The position numbers were made by a program, and so were the translations under genes. A stretch of 64,000 bases of DNA, from the NCBI RefSeq assembly GCF_901709675.1, contig NC_051089.1, positions 4,066,476 to 4,130,475 of the forward strand. Reading direction: 5' to 3'. This document shows positions 48,201 through 63,768 of this stretch, in pieces (within the stretch, counting starts at the first letter, position 1; every line of letters begins with the position of its first letter). The notes under the pieces are model-generated. The model did no database searches. It was not told where the DNA came from and was given only the letters and a program-made list of their open reading frames with translations. The DNA is from Syngnathus acus. Its lineage: Eukaryota > Chordata > Actinopteri > Syngnathiformes > Syngnathidae.

Positions 48201-48815
48201 ATTGAATGCCAAAATTGGACACTAAATTGGTCGAGTCTAAACATTTCAAAATCGGTGTGTTACGGCGTCCGGAAATGGAATTGCACAAGCGTTTACGTGA
48301 GCAGATAAATTCCTCTTACGCTGTATAATTCATTTCGCTTTGTGAGGGCATCCGGGCTTATCGTATAGTTGGTCTGCGCCTGACTGAAGTGCAACTAAAT
48401 TGCGGTGAATAATTCAGGAAGGTAGGAATAAAAGAGCAGATGGACGGGTTCTGTGACTCGCGAGCCGAGCCGGCAGCAGGAGAGAGGACTCTTTGGTCTC
48501 CAGGTGAGGGGTCTTGCTCCCCTTTCAGGAAGCAAGGCAGAAATGTGCATTATTTAAGCACAGGAAGTTACTGTTGGATGGCGAGGACGGGGATGGGTGA
48601 GCAGTTGGCAGTTGAGCCCTGGAGTGGGAGGCTAACAGAAGCAGCAAACAGAAGGCGGGACCTCGGAGAGACGGAGGACAGGCTCGGAGGGCTGGATGGC
48701 ATCAGACCCAGAATATCAAATCTATGGCGGTGAACACAAAAAGCCAAGGCATGGACATCTGCTATCATCTGATGTTTGCACGCGTTTCTAATGACGCAAA
48801 CGCATACAAACGGGT
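45294..48815. other. non-coding sequence
   Basis: No exon is supported. It contains a C-run at about 46143-46155, a TG run at 47037-47054, an AAGTAAAT-type tract at 47195-47292 and a C-run at about 47931-47941. Confidence 0.5.
47195..47292. repeat. AAAT/AAGT-type microsatellite
   Basis: An imperfect run of AAATA and AAGTAAAT units; the cleanest part, 'aagtaaataagtaaataag', lies within 47250-47280. Confidence 0.7.
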
Positions 48816-49086
48816 GGCTAATTGGCCAGCTAAAGAAGCTAAGTGACGCATACAAACAGGTGGCTAATTAGCGTGCTAAAGAAGCTAAGTGAGTTCAGAC
48901 GCTCTCACGTGAACCAATGAGGAGGTAGTGATGAGAACTTGTCCTCGTATGGGCGCGGCCGGCTAATTAGCTAGCTAAAGAAGCTAAGTGAGTTAAGATG
49001 GCTAATTAGCTAGCTAAAGAAGTGAGTTCAGACGCTCTCACGTGAACCAATGAGGAGGAAGAGATGAGAATTTATTCTCGTATGGT
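48816..49086. repeat. composite tandem repeat with two unit types
   Basis: Unit A ('ggctaattagctagctaa' leading to 'agaagctaagtg') occurs at 48816-48845, 48862-48891, 48961-48990 and 49000-49024. Unit B (63 bp, starting 'gagttcagacgctctcacgt') occurs at 48891-48953 and 49024-49086 with few differences. The order A-A-B-A-A-B implies a duplication of about 135 bp on top of a smaller one. Unit A carries the TAATTAGC homeodomain-type core. Confidence 0.8.
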
Positions 49087-49150
49087 CACGGGTGAGCTGG
49101 AACCGATCCCAGCTGACTTTTGGCAAGAGGTCGGGGGACACCCTGGACTG
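49084..49150 (+). repeat. fish dispersed-repeat fragment
   Basis: 'cacgggtgagctggaacc' and 'gatcccagctgactt', then 'gacaccctggactg', match the middle of a very common teleost interspersed repeat ('gcgggtgagctggagcctat', 'cccagctgacttcggg', 'acaccctggactgg'). Both ends are missing. Confidence 0.65.
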
Positions 49151-51439
<2,289 letters not shown>

Positions 51440-52928
51440 TAAATAAATAACTTTTGCCTGGATTTATTTTTCCCCCAGATATATTTAAATTTTGTTCTTA
51501 AAACTACAAAATTATTTCTTTTAAAAATATACACCTTGTTCTAGAAAAAAAAATACAGCTCTTTTCTAGAAAATCTAAAACTTTAAAAAAAAGTGATTAT
51601 TTTTTGTAAGATTTAGAATTTTTTCATCCAAAATGTTTTTAAAGGAAAAATTCCACTTTAACCTTCCGCCAATTGTTGCATTTCACTCATCTTCACTAAG
51701 CCTATCGTGCAAAGTGAGTTTAGCATATAATTATTGAAAATTCCATTTCATTTCATCAGGCAGCTTGTTGACTTTTGCTCTGCTAAAAATAAAATATCTA
51801 TGCTCTGGATTTTAAAACATGGATTGCAATCATGAGCCATTTTTGTCAACTACATATTTTTCCCGCCAATGAATGGACCATTTTTCAATGAGTCCTTTCA
51901 AAAAGGAACAAAGGAAAAAAAAAAAAGGATCCCGCTGAGGATATTAAAATCTAAGGATATTAAAAACGCCTCCTATGGGGGACATGAGAAGCCCGGCTAT
52001 GAAGTGGAGAATTTTAATAACAATACAATATTGCTCTGCCTGTTCATCATGATAATAATAAAAATTGGGACATTATTTATTGCTTTTTGGAAGCACAGCA
52101 TGGCTCAATGAAGAGACATTTTCCAATTAGTAACCTCAATTATTCCCAAAAAAAGAAACAACGGTGGACTGTCCTGAATGACAAATTCCTCGATGATAAT
52201 CATCACTCAATAGATAAAAATTGTTAACAATGACATTATGACAGACTACTACTCATAAAAATTTCAAATAAAACTGATGTCACATGACACACACCCATTC
52301 TTTAACATTGGCTGAACTGACTTCTCGCAGTTTGAATCACGTAATAGTTCTTCAAGTACTTTTATACCCCTTTAATGCCCCTTCTCCTCCCTTTAAAGTC
52401 TTTTAATGCACAGTTAAAGGCCTTTCCGTGGCTTAAAGATAGCGAACGTCCTTTGAATTAATTGATGGCCGTTGGTGCCAACTTTGCCCTATTTTACACA
52501 AGTCACTATCTTATAAATGAAGCACCCTTGGAAATTACAAGAATTATTAGCCCAGAACTGGAATGCATGGAAAATGTAGTTAGGGCCAGACAGTTTTTTT
52601 TTTTTTTGTCATTTCCCAGTGTGTGTAAAGGGTAGAGGTGCACTGACCTTTACCTGATGGATTGTTTTCTCCCAAATGAAGACATGAAGGAGGCGGGGAG
52701 AGTGATGGAAGAAGGTCTGTGGGTGTGCGCACATGCATGTGTGTGTGTTTTGTCAATGTGTGTGTGGTTGGTTGGAGGACCTGGAGATGCGCTTCGGCTC
52801 TGCTATGTAATTATGTACTCCTCTATTGCCTCCCCTCCAATATCTTGGCTTCTCTCCCCCGGTTCTCATTCTGCTGCAAACCCACAGCTGAGCCACAGGT
52901 GGTGGCAATCTTGGCTTGTCCCACTACA

Positions 52929-52930
<2 letters not shown>

Positions 52931-52972
<42 letters not shown>
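52931..52972. repeat. (AC)n microsatellite, 21 repeats
   Basis: An uninterrupted AC dinucleotide run. Confidence 0.95.
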
Positions 52973-52974
<2 letters not shown>

Positions 52975-53193
52975 GAGGGGCAGAAGGCAGGCGGCTAATA
53001 ACAAAGCTTTACCTCTCAAATGAGAACAAACACACCCGCATCCATGCTGTGCCTCTGCAGGACTGGCATGCACAGACACACACACATAGAACGTTTTCAT
53101 GCAGAAAAGTATAAACAAAGACACACACAATTTGAGCCACGACAGCATGTATCAAGAAGCCAACACCTAGCATACGTCATCGCGTGCGTGCAT

Positions 53194-53245
53194 GTGTGTG
53201 TGTGTGTAACGTCAATGTGAGTGTGTGTGTGTGCATGTGTGTGTC
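53194..53245. repeat. interrupted (TG)n tract
   Basis: Short TG runs are separated by 'taacgtcaatgtgag' and 'gca' interruptions. Confidence 0.8.
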
Positions 53246-54308
53246 TGCTGTGCACCATCTGCTGCACACGCTGTAGGTATGTATGATCGTCACTCATAAC
53301 CTGTTAGCATTTGGACTTTTTGCCCCCCGGCAGAAAATGAACTAGTGAAAAAGTGTTGCCTTAAAAGATGTCGAATGTATTTCGGAAAAAAAAAATCGGA
53401 ATTTATTTTGCAGAGTTTTTTTTTTTTTGCTTCAAGGACTTGCAGAATGCAAAGTGAGTGATGCTCGTGTTGCTATTATTTGGGAGTTGAGAGTTGCAAG
53501 GATGAGTTGAGATGAGGTTCTACCTGTTCCTGCAACATTTTATTTGTCATTGTTGCATCTCACAAATGTGGCCTTTCATCAATCAGGTGAAGGAAAAAAA
53601 TTAACAGAAAAGCCAGAAAGGTTATGTGAGGTGAGGCATTCAAGGTCTCCATCTATCTTGGATGAATTCCAAAAGCAACTAGTGCGAATGAGAGCAAGGC
53701 ATCCTGACGGGACAGCCAGCTTCACCACGCGTGGGCGCCCCTCGCTATAATTTTTGTTTTTTTCATGCTTTCTTGGCAGCTCCTAAGTGTGGATCCTGTT
53801 TTATATGCACACGCTCACACCGAAGACGCCATCTGTTGCCGTATGACGAAGCGGAATTATCAAACGCGCCAATTTTTTCATTAGTGGTCGTTCGTATCTG
53901 GGTTGCAAGCCTTTAATGGGACTTTGCGGATTTAATCATAAAATCATCACATCAGCTAGAGGAATCATTAACGCGCATGAAAACAATATAAAAACAACAG
54001 CACATACCATCATTCATCCAGAGCAATGTCATTTAGCAGCACGGTTGAGGAAAGAAGGAAGGCGAGGCAGAAAAGGAATTTGCAAAATATTCTCGGAAAA
54101 TTAAACCAATACGGCAAATAAGGTGGATGTGATTGAAAATACAAAATGAACAGAAGTCCAAAACCAGTATCAAACGCTAGCAGCTTGGCTTCAACAAAAA
54201 AACAGCTACTAAATCCAGGATGGATTCTCATTAAAAACTGCAACTGATTATCAAACCAAATGTAAACTTTATTGATCGGCCTTGTCAGTATTTTGTCGAT
54301 TGTAATTC

Positions 54309-54583
54309 AAAATAACTAACTGTAGTTAAAGTTTGGTTGCTACAGCGTGCTAGCAAATTAACAGTTAGCGTGTTAGCAGTTGATCAGCTCTCATTTGAAC
54401 TGCAAAATAGCTAACTGTAGTTAAAGTTTGGTTGCTACAGTATGTTAGTAAGCTAACAGTTAGCATGTTTGCAGTTGATCAGCTCTCGTTCGAACTGCGA
54501 ATTAGCTAACTGTAGTTTGATTGCTACAATATGTTAGCAAACTAACAGCATGTTAGCAGCTCTCGTTTGAACTGCAACCTAAA
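54309..54583. repeat. 95-bp unit, three tandem copies
   Basis: The unit starts near 'ctaactgtagttaaagtttg' at 54316, 54411 and 54506, an exact 95-bp period for the first two steps. Each copy includes 'ggttgctaca', 'gttagca' and 'cagctctc(a/g)tt(t/c)gaact'. The third copy has lost about 20 bp. The unit holds self-complementary blocks (TGTTAGC and GCTAACA types). Confidence 0.85.
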
Positions 54584-56475
54584 AAATGGGATAAGATTTA
54601 AAAGCACTTTCTGAAAATAAAAAGTAAAACTATTCCTCCAAGTATTAAAATTATTCACAGAGCGGTATTCTCGTTTTGGTTTGCCGCGGTTCAATTAGTA
54701 TGCTCACTCAGCAGCGTCCCTGTTGCCACTAAATATTTTTTTAATTAGTTTAATAAGGTCCACATGCACACCAGCGGGGGCCTCGCTTCCGAATCGCCGC
54801 ACGCCATTTAGAGTTTCAAAACCACACCCGGCGTTGCATCACGTCGATGCAACTTTCCTCAGGTTGGAAGACAAGCAACACCAAACAGCAGGTGCCGTTA
54901 AAAGTGTGACTGGCATTCAGGGAGCTTTAACACTACTTGTCTCCTTGACGACTGCCGCAGACTTCCGGGATCGATGATGTGAGCTAAATAAAGGTTGGGG
55001 AACAGGTGAAGCAAGTTGGAGGAAATCATTGCAAATAAAACACTTTGGTTTGATACATTTCACTGAAGTCGATTGGCATGTCCATCGAAAATAAAGACAC
55101 AAAAAGGTTAGCATGCTAAAAAAAAAAACGATGGATATATTTTAGGCCACGCAATAAAAACGGCAAAACACACCCTGTTGCTATGAATGCTGCAAAAAAA
55201 AAAAAAAAAAACAGCAACATGCTAACATTAGCGCTCAGTCTACTCTTGACTAAAAACCATCCTGCTTTTAACGTAGCGCCGTATTATTTTGGGCTAAGCG
55301 GGTCATTTATTTATTCATTACCTGACCAATCCCCGGCTGACCGAGGCTCCTGGCTGTCAGCCTGTGGCCTGAAGCTGAAGCTTTAATAACCTTTTAAGTG
55401 TTTGTCATCAATAATGCCTCATACGTGCTGCTGCTGACATGATGCACGACGCTGATCCATCACGCTATGTGGGTTTGTGGGCCGCCGTCATTAGGAGGCG
55501 CCGCAGCCGGACGGGCCCGCCTCATTCCCCTTGGCTGTTTGCTTTGAAATTGTCTCCCAGGATGGCAATCACCCGATTGTCAATCATCATCAATAAAATA
55601 TTCGAGTGACATTCAGGACATGGGGCAAAAGCAATCCGCAAACTAATTTTTGTAGTTTCGGTATCCAGGCATGATTAATCGATTAGAGGTTGGATTTGAT
55701 TTTGGATAATTGATTGTTCTAATGAAAATTAATTATAATATAATTAATAAATAATTATTATTTATAATTAACAAATAATAATAATAATTATATTAAATAA
55801 TTCGTTTTTATTTTATTTTTTCTAAACGACAACAGAAACAACTGATCATTTGTATAAATCAACTGTCAAAGAAAATAAATTGCACACCCCTTGCGGAATT
55901 TTGTAATCAAAATCAAATGTGACGATAAAGCAAAATAAGTTCTGGCAGTATGCTGTACGATGGAAAAAAAAAAATAGAATCTTTGCAAGAAGAAGTCAAG
56001 CAGAGAAAAAAGGTAGCTTGGGAGTGACATGATGTGGATGAGAAACCTGAATGGAGGGATGATGATAGAGTGAGAGGCAGCAGAGAGCACGTTGTCAACT
56101 TCTCCTTTTCTTTGACTCCCTTGTCGTATTTGGGTCACGTATTGTTACACTCTACTGCTATTCACCCTTTTCTTTATTTATATGGGGATAACTTTCTTGT
56201 GTCTCTTTTTGATCCATGTTGCTCCAGCTCTGTCTCTCGGTGTCATGTCATCACTGTCTGCGCTCCCTATTTTCTTTTGCCTCTTTTTTGTTTTGTTTTA
56301 CACATTTCAACATGTTGTCAAAGCTGTGCAATTTGAAGAATTGCTACTTCCAAAATGTGTTGTCTTTTGAATGTCATAGTAATGTTTGGAAGTTAAAAAC
56401 AAAAGTGGAATTCTACCGTATGACATTTCGAATAGCTCTTATAGGTCAAACTTAAAAAACAAAAATCAAAATATA

Positions 56476-56477
<2 letters not shown>

Positions 56478-56503
<26 letters not shown>
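56478..56503. repeat. poly-T run
   Basis: About 25 consecutive T. There is no adjacent retroposon body that I can recognise. Confidence 0.8.
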
Positions 56504-56509
<6 letters not shown>

Positions 56510-57831
56510 GCGTCGAAAATACGTTTGGGTAAGTACATGTAAGTCCATGTTTAAATGTCAAATTACAAATCATGTAGGAAAAATGTTTAACAGTGCCTTG
56601 AATTCCCGATTAAAAAAAAAAAAGTAATTCTAGATGTTATTTTGAGTTTATTTACTGTTAATCCAATCGTCAAATAAATTCAAAACACCAACAAACCAAA
56701 ATCGAAGATTTAAAATATTTACTTCTGATTGACGTATGTTTGGTCCACGGACCTTCGACCGGGCTTAGACAGAAACCCGTCACATCGAAATAATACATGC
56801 TGACTGAGTGAACGTTATTAGTAATTTAACAAACTAGCAGAGAGCATTTTTAGGTCACAAAGTGCCGTCTGCTCATCACAGTTAAAAAAGGGAAAGTCTA
56901 GTTCTCTTTTGTAACTTTTACTCACAACAAAGAGCACAAAAAACAAAAAAAAGCGATCCGACAAGGCAGGGAAAGCTTGCTCGCAAAATAGTCCAAACTG
57001 TCCAAACTGGCTGTGTTGATAAAATAAGCTTTAAGTTTTAGGTCAGCAGCATCAAACAGCCAGCAGCAGCAGCAGCATAATAATAACAAACACTTCTGGA
57101 GAAAGCGTATCTTTAACCTGAAACGACTGACTGCCGAGTCGAAACGTGCAAAGACTCGAGAATGAGCTCGGAATGTTCTGACATTCACCTCCACGTCGAC
57201 TGTTTTCCAAAGTCAATTCTTATTTAGTTATTTAGGCTGCAACAGCGGAGGCAGGAAAATAGTTTTTTCGATTGGTAAAGGGGGGGGAAAAAAATTGTTT
57301 ATTATGATGAAAAGTAGCCGTACCAAGTAAAAATTTTCAAGGACACGATGAAGAACTGAAGCAGATTGAATCGGAACAATGGAGCAGAACTTTGTGCTCC
57401 GCAATGAGGAAAAGACAGACAAGAAATAGGACAATGTTTTTGTTTTTTTTATCAAGTTACTTTGTAATTTTATAAGAGCCTCAGCAATCCTCCGATTTTA
57501 CCCAACCAATTTCCCGATTTTTGTTCATTTGAAAGTCAAGCAAAAATATTCAAACGTAGCCTACAATCATGGACAGAACTTCCTCTGCTAGCCATGTACT
57601 TTGATCAACTCCAACTGGGGAATTTGCTGAAGAGAGGCATGGGTGATGTTTATTTGCCAAACATTTTTGCCAACACCATCTAACACGGGTGGACCGTAGC
57701 ATCAAAGTTATTCTACTGAATAAAAAGCAAGAGCCCGTGAAGATAGTAAAATCATTTTTAATCACCGATGAATCCCAGCCAATGCGCAGCAAGTAATTAT
57801 AGAATTATATTAAATTGGCAGAACAACTCTT

Positions 57832-57845
57832 CCACTAGATGGCAC
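57832..57845 (+). promoter_or_regulatory. CTCF-like binding motif
   Basis: CCACTAGATGGCAC fits the degenerate consensus CCASYAGRKGGCRS at all 14 positions. It has the same orientation as the motif at 242-255. With no chromatin data it is a sequence match only. Confidence 0.35.
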
Positions 57846-59045
57846 AATTTCCCGTATGGACGTCACTTTGAAAATATGTCCTACGATGTCCGTTTTCTGG
57901 CATCGAATCAACGGAAATGGGAAGTGATCCTACAGTGAGAAGGCACATTGGCTCCCTTCCTGTTCCCCTCCGTCTTCTTGGCGGCGGTCGAGGAACAGAG
58001 GGACAACATAGCGTAATGAGCAGGATTACCGAGGGAGCGCGGCGGGAACGGTGTTGGTATCAAAGGAGCGGGAAGACGGCGCGAGATATCCAGACAGCTG
58101 GCCTCTTCTTTTATTCATCGCTCGTACGCCCACAGTGACTCAGCTCACTCTCCCGCTGTCAGAGTCTGTCATTCTCCATTAGTAGCTTTGTGCTTCTACT
58201 ACAAGTCATCTTGCTTCTATGATTGATAGCCGTGCCCAAATGGAGTTTGTGTTCAGCGCATTCATTTAGTTATTGGAATCGGACATATGATGGAAAAGTA
58301 AATTTTTTTGTAATGCTCGTATACAAATAATTGAGTCGTCCCGACCTGTCCGAACAAGTAAGCGGAGCTGCCAATTGTGTGACTCATTCACGGGCAAAAG
58401 AAGCTAGCAAAAGAGTAGGCTAACGACTTGAGGCTAACCTCCATCACCGCTAGCTTAATGGATGCTAACTGCAACTTTATTCGTCGTACAATAACAAACG
58501 GCGTGACACTAATTTGCCTAATGAGCTTCAAAAGCAATTTTGACGACTTGGCATCGAAATTCCATGTTGGAAAAGTCTGGAGAGCCTCTGGGTAGAAAAA
58601 AAAAAATCAACATATTTCTAATGTTAATTTTCCAAGTGGTTGTTAGTAAAAGATTTTTTCACACCGAGACTCAGGACAGGCGATGGGGCCAAAACGTGAC
58701 ATCCAGAGATCTCGATAAGGTGGTGGGAGGGCGAGAATGCATATCCTGTCAGCCAGCGAGGGAAGAATCAGATGCGGGAGGGGGGCGGGATGGAGGAGAA
58801 GCAAAATGGCGTGACTGATACCAAGGAGACGAGAGGAAAGAAAAGTGTGCAAATGAGACCTAGTCAGAGTTTGAAGCCTTCTGTCAAGCACTGCGGGCCA
58901 AATCTTCACTGACCATCTGGAAGACACGACACAACTTCAGTGAAGAAGCTTTCAAAAGTGTCATCAGCAGTGGAACCTCTGAATCCCAACGCCTCCAAAG
59001 TCTGACAAGCCACGTTTTCAACCAGACCAGTACTTTTTTTTTTTC

Positions 59046-59410
59046 ATTGGTATTCCATTGCACTCTGATTTTGTTTCTTTGCACTTCTCCTGGTCAGAAA
59101 CTTTCATTCAGATCAATTGCTTCGGAAACTTTCTTCCCAGACAGATAGTCCAAATTTGTTTAGTATTCCAGTCCACTTGTCTTCGTCAGAAACTCCAGCT
59201 TTCATTAGTATTCCACTTTTACGAGTCAGACAATTTTTCCAAGTCTAAAAATTTCCAGTGATTTTCTAATTCACTTTTTTCCAGTCAGAAAGTCCAACTT
59301 TTGTACTTTTCTTAGAAACGTCGAATTCCATTGGTATTCTTTGCACTTTTTTTTTTTTTTTTTTTAGAAAGAGCGATTTTGATTGCTATTCCTTCGCATT
59401 TGTCTTCTTG
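59046..59410. repeat. decayed minisatellite, 50-75 bp unit
   Basis: A theme 'cattggtattccattgcact', then 'ttcttcc(a/g)gtcagaaac', then 'tccaacttt' returns about five or six times with strong divergence and variable spacing. It ends with a T-run at about 59348-59366. Confidence 0.5.
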
Positions 59411-62400
59411 GGATGTTTCATTGTGAGCTGCTGTATCGTAAGTGATGGTTTGGTTTTGAAGGATGCCGGTAATTCCCTCCTGAATCTCCAGACGTCTTGC
59501 TAATTGGAAGATCCACCCGCCTCTGACTTGAAGCTGCGAGTCTTTTACTGGAAATGAGTGTGAGCCGAGCCTGCCGCTTTTTTATTTCATACGTTGGACA
59601 GCCACACATTTGTTTTCCTGACTCGAGGTACTTTGAAGAGAGCTGCTCCATCAGACAACCAACATTTCTACACTCCTGGTTGATCCAGCCCAGACAAAAA
59701 GGCCACATATCTAGTTTGTCAAATGAATCTACTCCCTCTTTAAGTAAACAAACTTGTCCGGAGTGCAAAATGGCGGTCGTGTTTGTGAAAAGTGAGACAC
59801 TTTGATTGCTGGGTTCTTTCTGTCAGCACATAAATGCTACTCCAATTATTTCGCGGCCTCTCCGGGCACTGTCAAATTAGCGGCATATCCGAGGCGAGCG
59901 CGCCGCTCTGTTCACCTTTCCGGCGTTCTCGCTGACAGGCGAGAGTCTGACACGTCGGAAGCAGAGAAAACGCTCGGCCTGTGCGATCACTTTAAATGCA
60001 CAAGCCGGTGAATCAAACAGATTCTGACATCGGGTGCTTTGCCTTGGAAAATTTGCGACTCGATTCTTTAGGCAAGACTATTTTGTGAACACAATGGCGG
60101 GAGGGAAAAAAAGATGTAAGGAAATGGAAGGTGAACTGTTTCAGCTGTCATGGAGCAGATGGGGTCAGTTGTCGGAATTTGAAAAATTTAAGAAGCGGTT
60201 AATCAATGCAGACTGGTGACAATTGTGGATAACAGAAACAAATAGTATTGAGTGTGAAAGTTATGCAGGGTTTTTATTTTGGGGCTCCCCATTTGTGTCA
60301 GTGTTTTCGCTTGGCAGAAATTTGACATTTTTGAGTTGTTTTTTTTTCCCCCGTGGAAGATACACTCATGCAGACTAACACACACACTGACTTGACAGCA
60401 GGTGTGTAAAATGCAGCTAACCTGTGCTCCAGGGGTGCCTGATGTGTGTTATTTTGGGTCGAGAGGGAGTGTCAGTTTTTTTTTTTTTTTTTAAACACAT
60501 ACATATGTTCATTAGCACAGAGGCTTAGAATAAACATTGACAGACTTCGCTTAAAATTTTCATGGTAGGCAGGGCTTGTAATATTCATATTCTTTTGGAT
60601 TTTATATTTAATACAGAGTAGCAGTTTGCAGGATTGAATGTGTGTTTAAAAAAATATGGCTCTTTTTGAAGTCATGTCATCTTTGATTTCCAAATGTGTT
60701 ATGAGGCAGTTGAGGTTGTGCCTGATGAATATTTGACGTGACTGTTGGAAAAACTTTTTATCTCAATAGTTGTTTTTAATTTAGATCTTTAGAGTTGCTG
60801 TTTAATGAAAAAATATATATATTCCTACTGATGAAATTGCTGCTGAGACAGCGTTATTAAAAACTGTGTAATTGTTTTTCTAGTAATAATGTTGAATATT
60901 TTTTTGTCATTGTTATTATTGTTTGTTATTGCTTAAATAAAAAAAAACACAAGATAAATTATAATTTATATTATATTTATACCACGAAATAATTATAACA
61001 TAACGACAGGCATTTTTGTTTAGTATTCAAAGTAGTTTGTGTTTTTTCTGGCCGCAGGCTGCTTACATTGTTTAGCTGATCACTAAGGCCATCGCCCGAG
61101 GGCAGCGTAAAGTGGAAGAGCGATTTTTTTTTTTTGGCCAAGATCACAACTTTGGACGAGGGCACTGGGTTGGGGTTGCTGATAAAGAATGATAATGAGG
61201 GAGACGCTGAGGCAGGTTTATAGGGGAGCCACGCTGGAGGCTAATCAGTTGCTACGGACGAGAACAACGGTTTCTTGCTGACCGTGAAGTCAAGTCGTGA
61301 CACTTAACTCACAGACGAGGTTGGACGAAAGATTGACGGCCGCGATTCCGCTTCTCAGCCACAAATCGAGGTGAGCGGGGAGGCCACGGAGGCTTAACTA
61401 AGACATTTCAGTATCCCCCATCATGGCACCTTGGGGTGCTCCGTTTACCCGTTGTCTAACACTAGCTTGGTCTCGCGTCAAGCACCACGCGCTCTTCGAA
61501 ACGCTGATTCGAGTATGCTGTTGCAATTGTTTTTTTTCCCTGTGATTCGGTTACTTCCTTTGCGATTGTATTGCTTTGTGTGCTTGTGTGTCAAAGGTCA
61601 TAAACCGCACAGTGCCCGAATAAGATTAGTGGCAATTTAAGAGCCCAGTGTGTCTCGCCTCGCCTGTGCTAATTCACTTAACCCCGATCTCGCAGCTGAC
61701 ACTCTGCGTTTGTTTACGCGTCCCCGCCCCGTCCCAGAAGACTCCTTGTTGCCATGGCAACGTGCCCCATGACTGTTTGCATCCTCGATATCCTTGAATG
61801 CACTCCGAGAAGGATCTGTCTGTAAATCGGTCTTTTCCTATCTGTGTAGTTTCTGTGCTCGGGTTTGATTATCTAAGTTGTGCTTTGGAAAAAAACCAAA
61901 ACAAGAATGACGGTTTTGGATCTATTCAAATTTATATGACCTCTTTCTACGACTGAAATGACCATGAAGTATGGCATTGAAGGGGACATGTTTGAATTGC
62001 GTGCAAAAGATTTATGCACGTCGCCTTGGACCGGGGTCAAAGTTCAAAGTTTTAGAGCATATCGTGTGATGCTCGCAAGCAGAGAGCGTTTTATGGATTT
62101 CTCTATTTACCACGTCCTCTGAGATGCGGTTATAAAAAGAAAGAAAGAGATTGCGAGGTGGAGGTTTAAGGAAGGTCAGGACGCTTGCATCATCAGCACC
62201 TCAAATAGCCGCCCTCCGACAATGGCCGCAAAATAAAAAATACGGGTGTCTTTGACCTTTCCAAATTGGCTCATTATTTTGGATTGGGAATGACGAAACA
62301 CCATTTAATTCAGTTATTTGGGTGGAAGGAAAAAAAATGTTTCTTCCTCTTTAATGGGAGATGTCATCTCCCTGCGAGGAGGTGCTGAAGAGGCCGGAGA

Positions 62401-63728
62401 AGTTGTGAACAGGTGAAAATAATACCAATCGGTAGGGATGATGTCACTATGTTCTCGTGGAGGAGAACACCAAGTGGACTTAGAAAAGAAGGGATTCTGC
62501 CAGGTGACAAAATGGAGTCGGATTTACTTGACACCTTCTTTTCTTCAGGCGGAGTCACATGATTGCAATTTGCACAAGGCAGCACAGTGCTGTCAGTAAA
62601 AAAAAGTTAGCTTAATCTCATTATTATTAGTATTTTATTTCAAGCCCCCTTCATTATCCAACAGAATGACTAATGAGAGATTTTGGGGGACGCTACTTGA
62701 CGGCTGAAGGAGAACGCTCACCGTCTGCGCTACTTAAAACACTTTTGCACAGTTTGGTCTAACAAGCTCATTATTTCCATGTTGTTTTTGTCCTTTCTGT
62801 CTGCCCCTCCTCAAAATAGTTTCTGGATTATACACGTCGCTGTCAGAGGGCTTCAAGTGGAGGAGGGGGGGGGGGGGGTAGTGATAATGATGTGGCCCTC
62901 ACGAGCATGTCGCACCACCCGCATGAATATTCATGGGATTTCTTTCGGGGCCCTGCAGAGAGGTGAGACTCTCAAGGTTTAATGTAGAGGGCAATGAAGG
63001 ACAAAGCTCAGGAGCCAATTAGAATTGTCACAGAAGCTTCTGTCAGCAAAATGATTCCACACACAGAGAAAATTCGGAGTTAAATCATGTGATTTGCAGC
63101 CTCCATGTCAGTTTTTTGTAAATTTATTGCTGTTTTGCCACGCACACCAGTGAAAATCAATAGCGAAGTTACGCTGAGTGAAATTGACCGGCTGTGAAAT
63201 TGCAATCAAGCAGACGCTATTACCCGTAACCAAATAGACACTACAAAGATAAATGATGTTTGCAAATCCCCCCCCTCCCCCCTCCCTTGGAATTTGCTTG
63301 AAATTACATTTACCTAGATTACATTAAGGAGGGGAAAAATGCTTCTTAGACTGTGGGAAAAAAAAAAAAAAAGCAGGATGACCTTAGCTCAACCCGCTCG
63401 CCACAGGTTGTGTTGAACTTCCCGGCTTGACAAAATATACCAGGCGTCATCAGTTGTTGCGTTAAACATACTGAAAGGTGAAAAAGCAACAGTCGAGACG
63501 AAAACGTGTATAAAAGACGACGGGACGGAGGCGAGGTGTTAAAAAAATAAAATTTAAAAGTTTAAACTCCTCCAGAGGGAAGCAATTAGACCTTGGGAGA
63601 TTTCAATTACCACCTCGATGGGCCTTTCAAGATCGATAAGCGGCCTTGTATGTTGACGTGATGGTCGTCTGAGGGGCTCATCGCGTTAGCAGACGCTTTT
63701 GTAAATGTATCCCCCTCCGCCTCCTCCT

Positions 63729-63768
<40 letters not shown>

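Larger units (their letters stand above)
51440..54308. other. non-coding, dinucleotide repeats
   Basis: No exon is supported. The only clear features are the CA and TG tracts listed separately and homopolymers near 52594-52607 and 53417-53428. Confidence 0.5.
54584..59045. other. non-coding sequence
   Basis: No exon is supported. It includes an AT-rich patch at 55720-55810, a long T-run at 56478-56503, a short CAG run near 57060-57076 and the CTCF-like motif at 57832. Confidence 0.5.
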
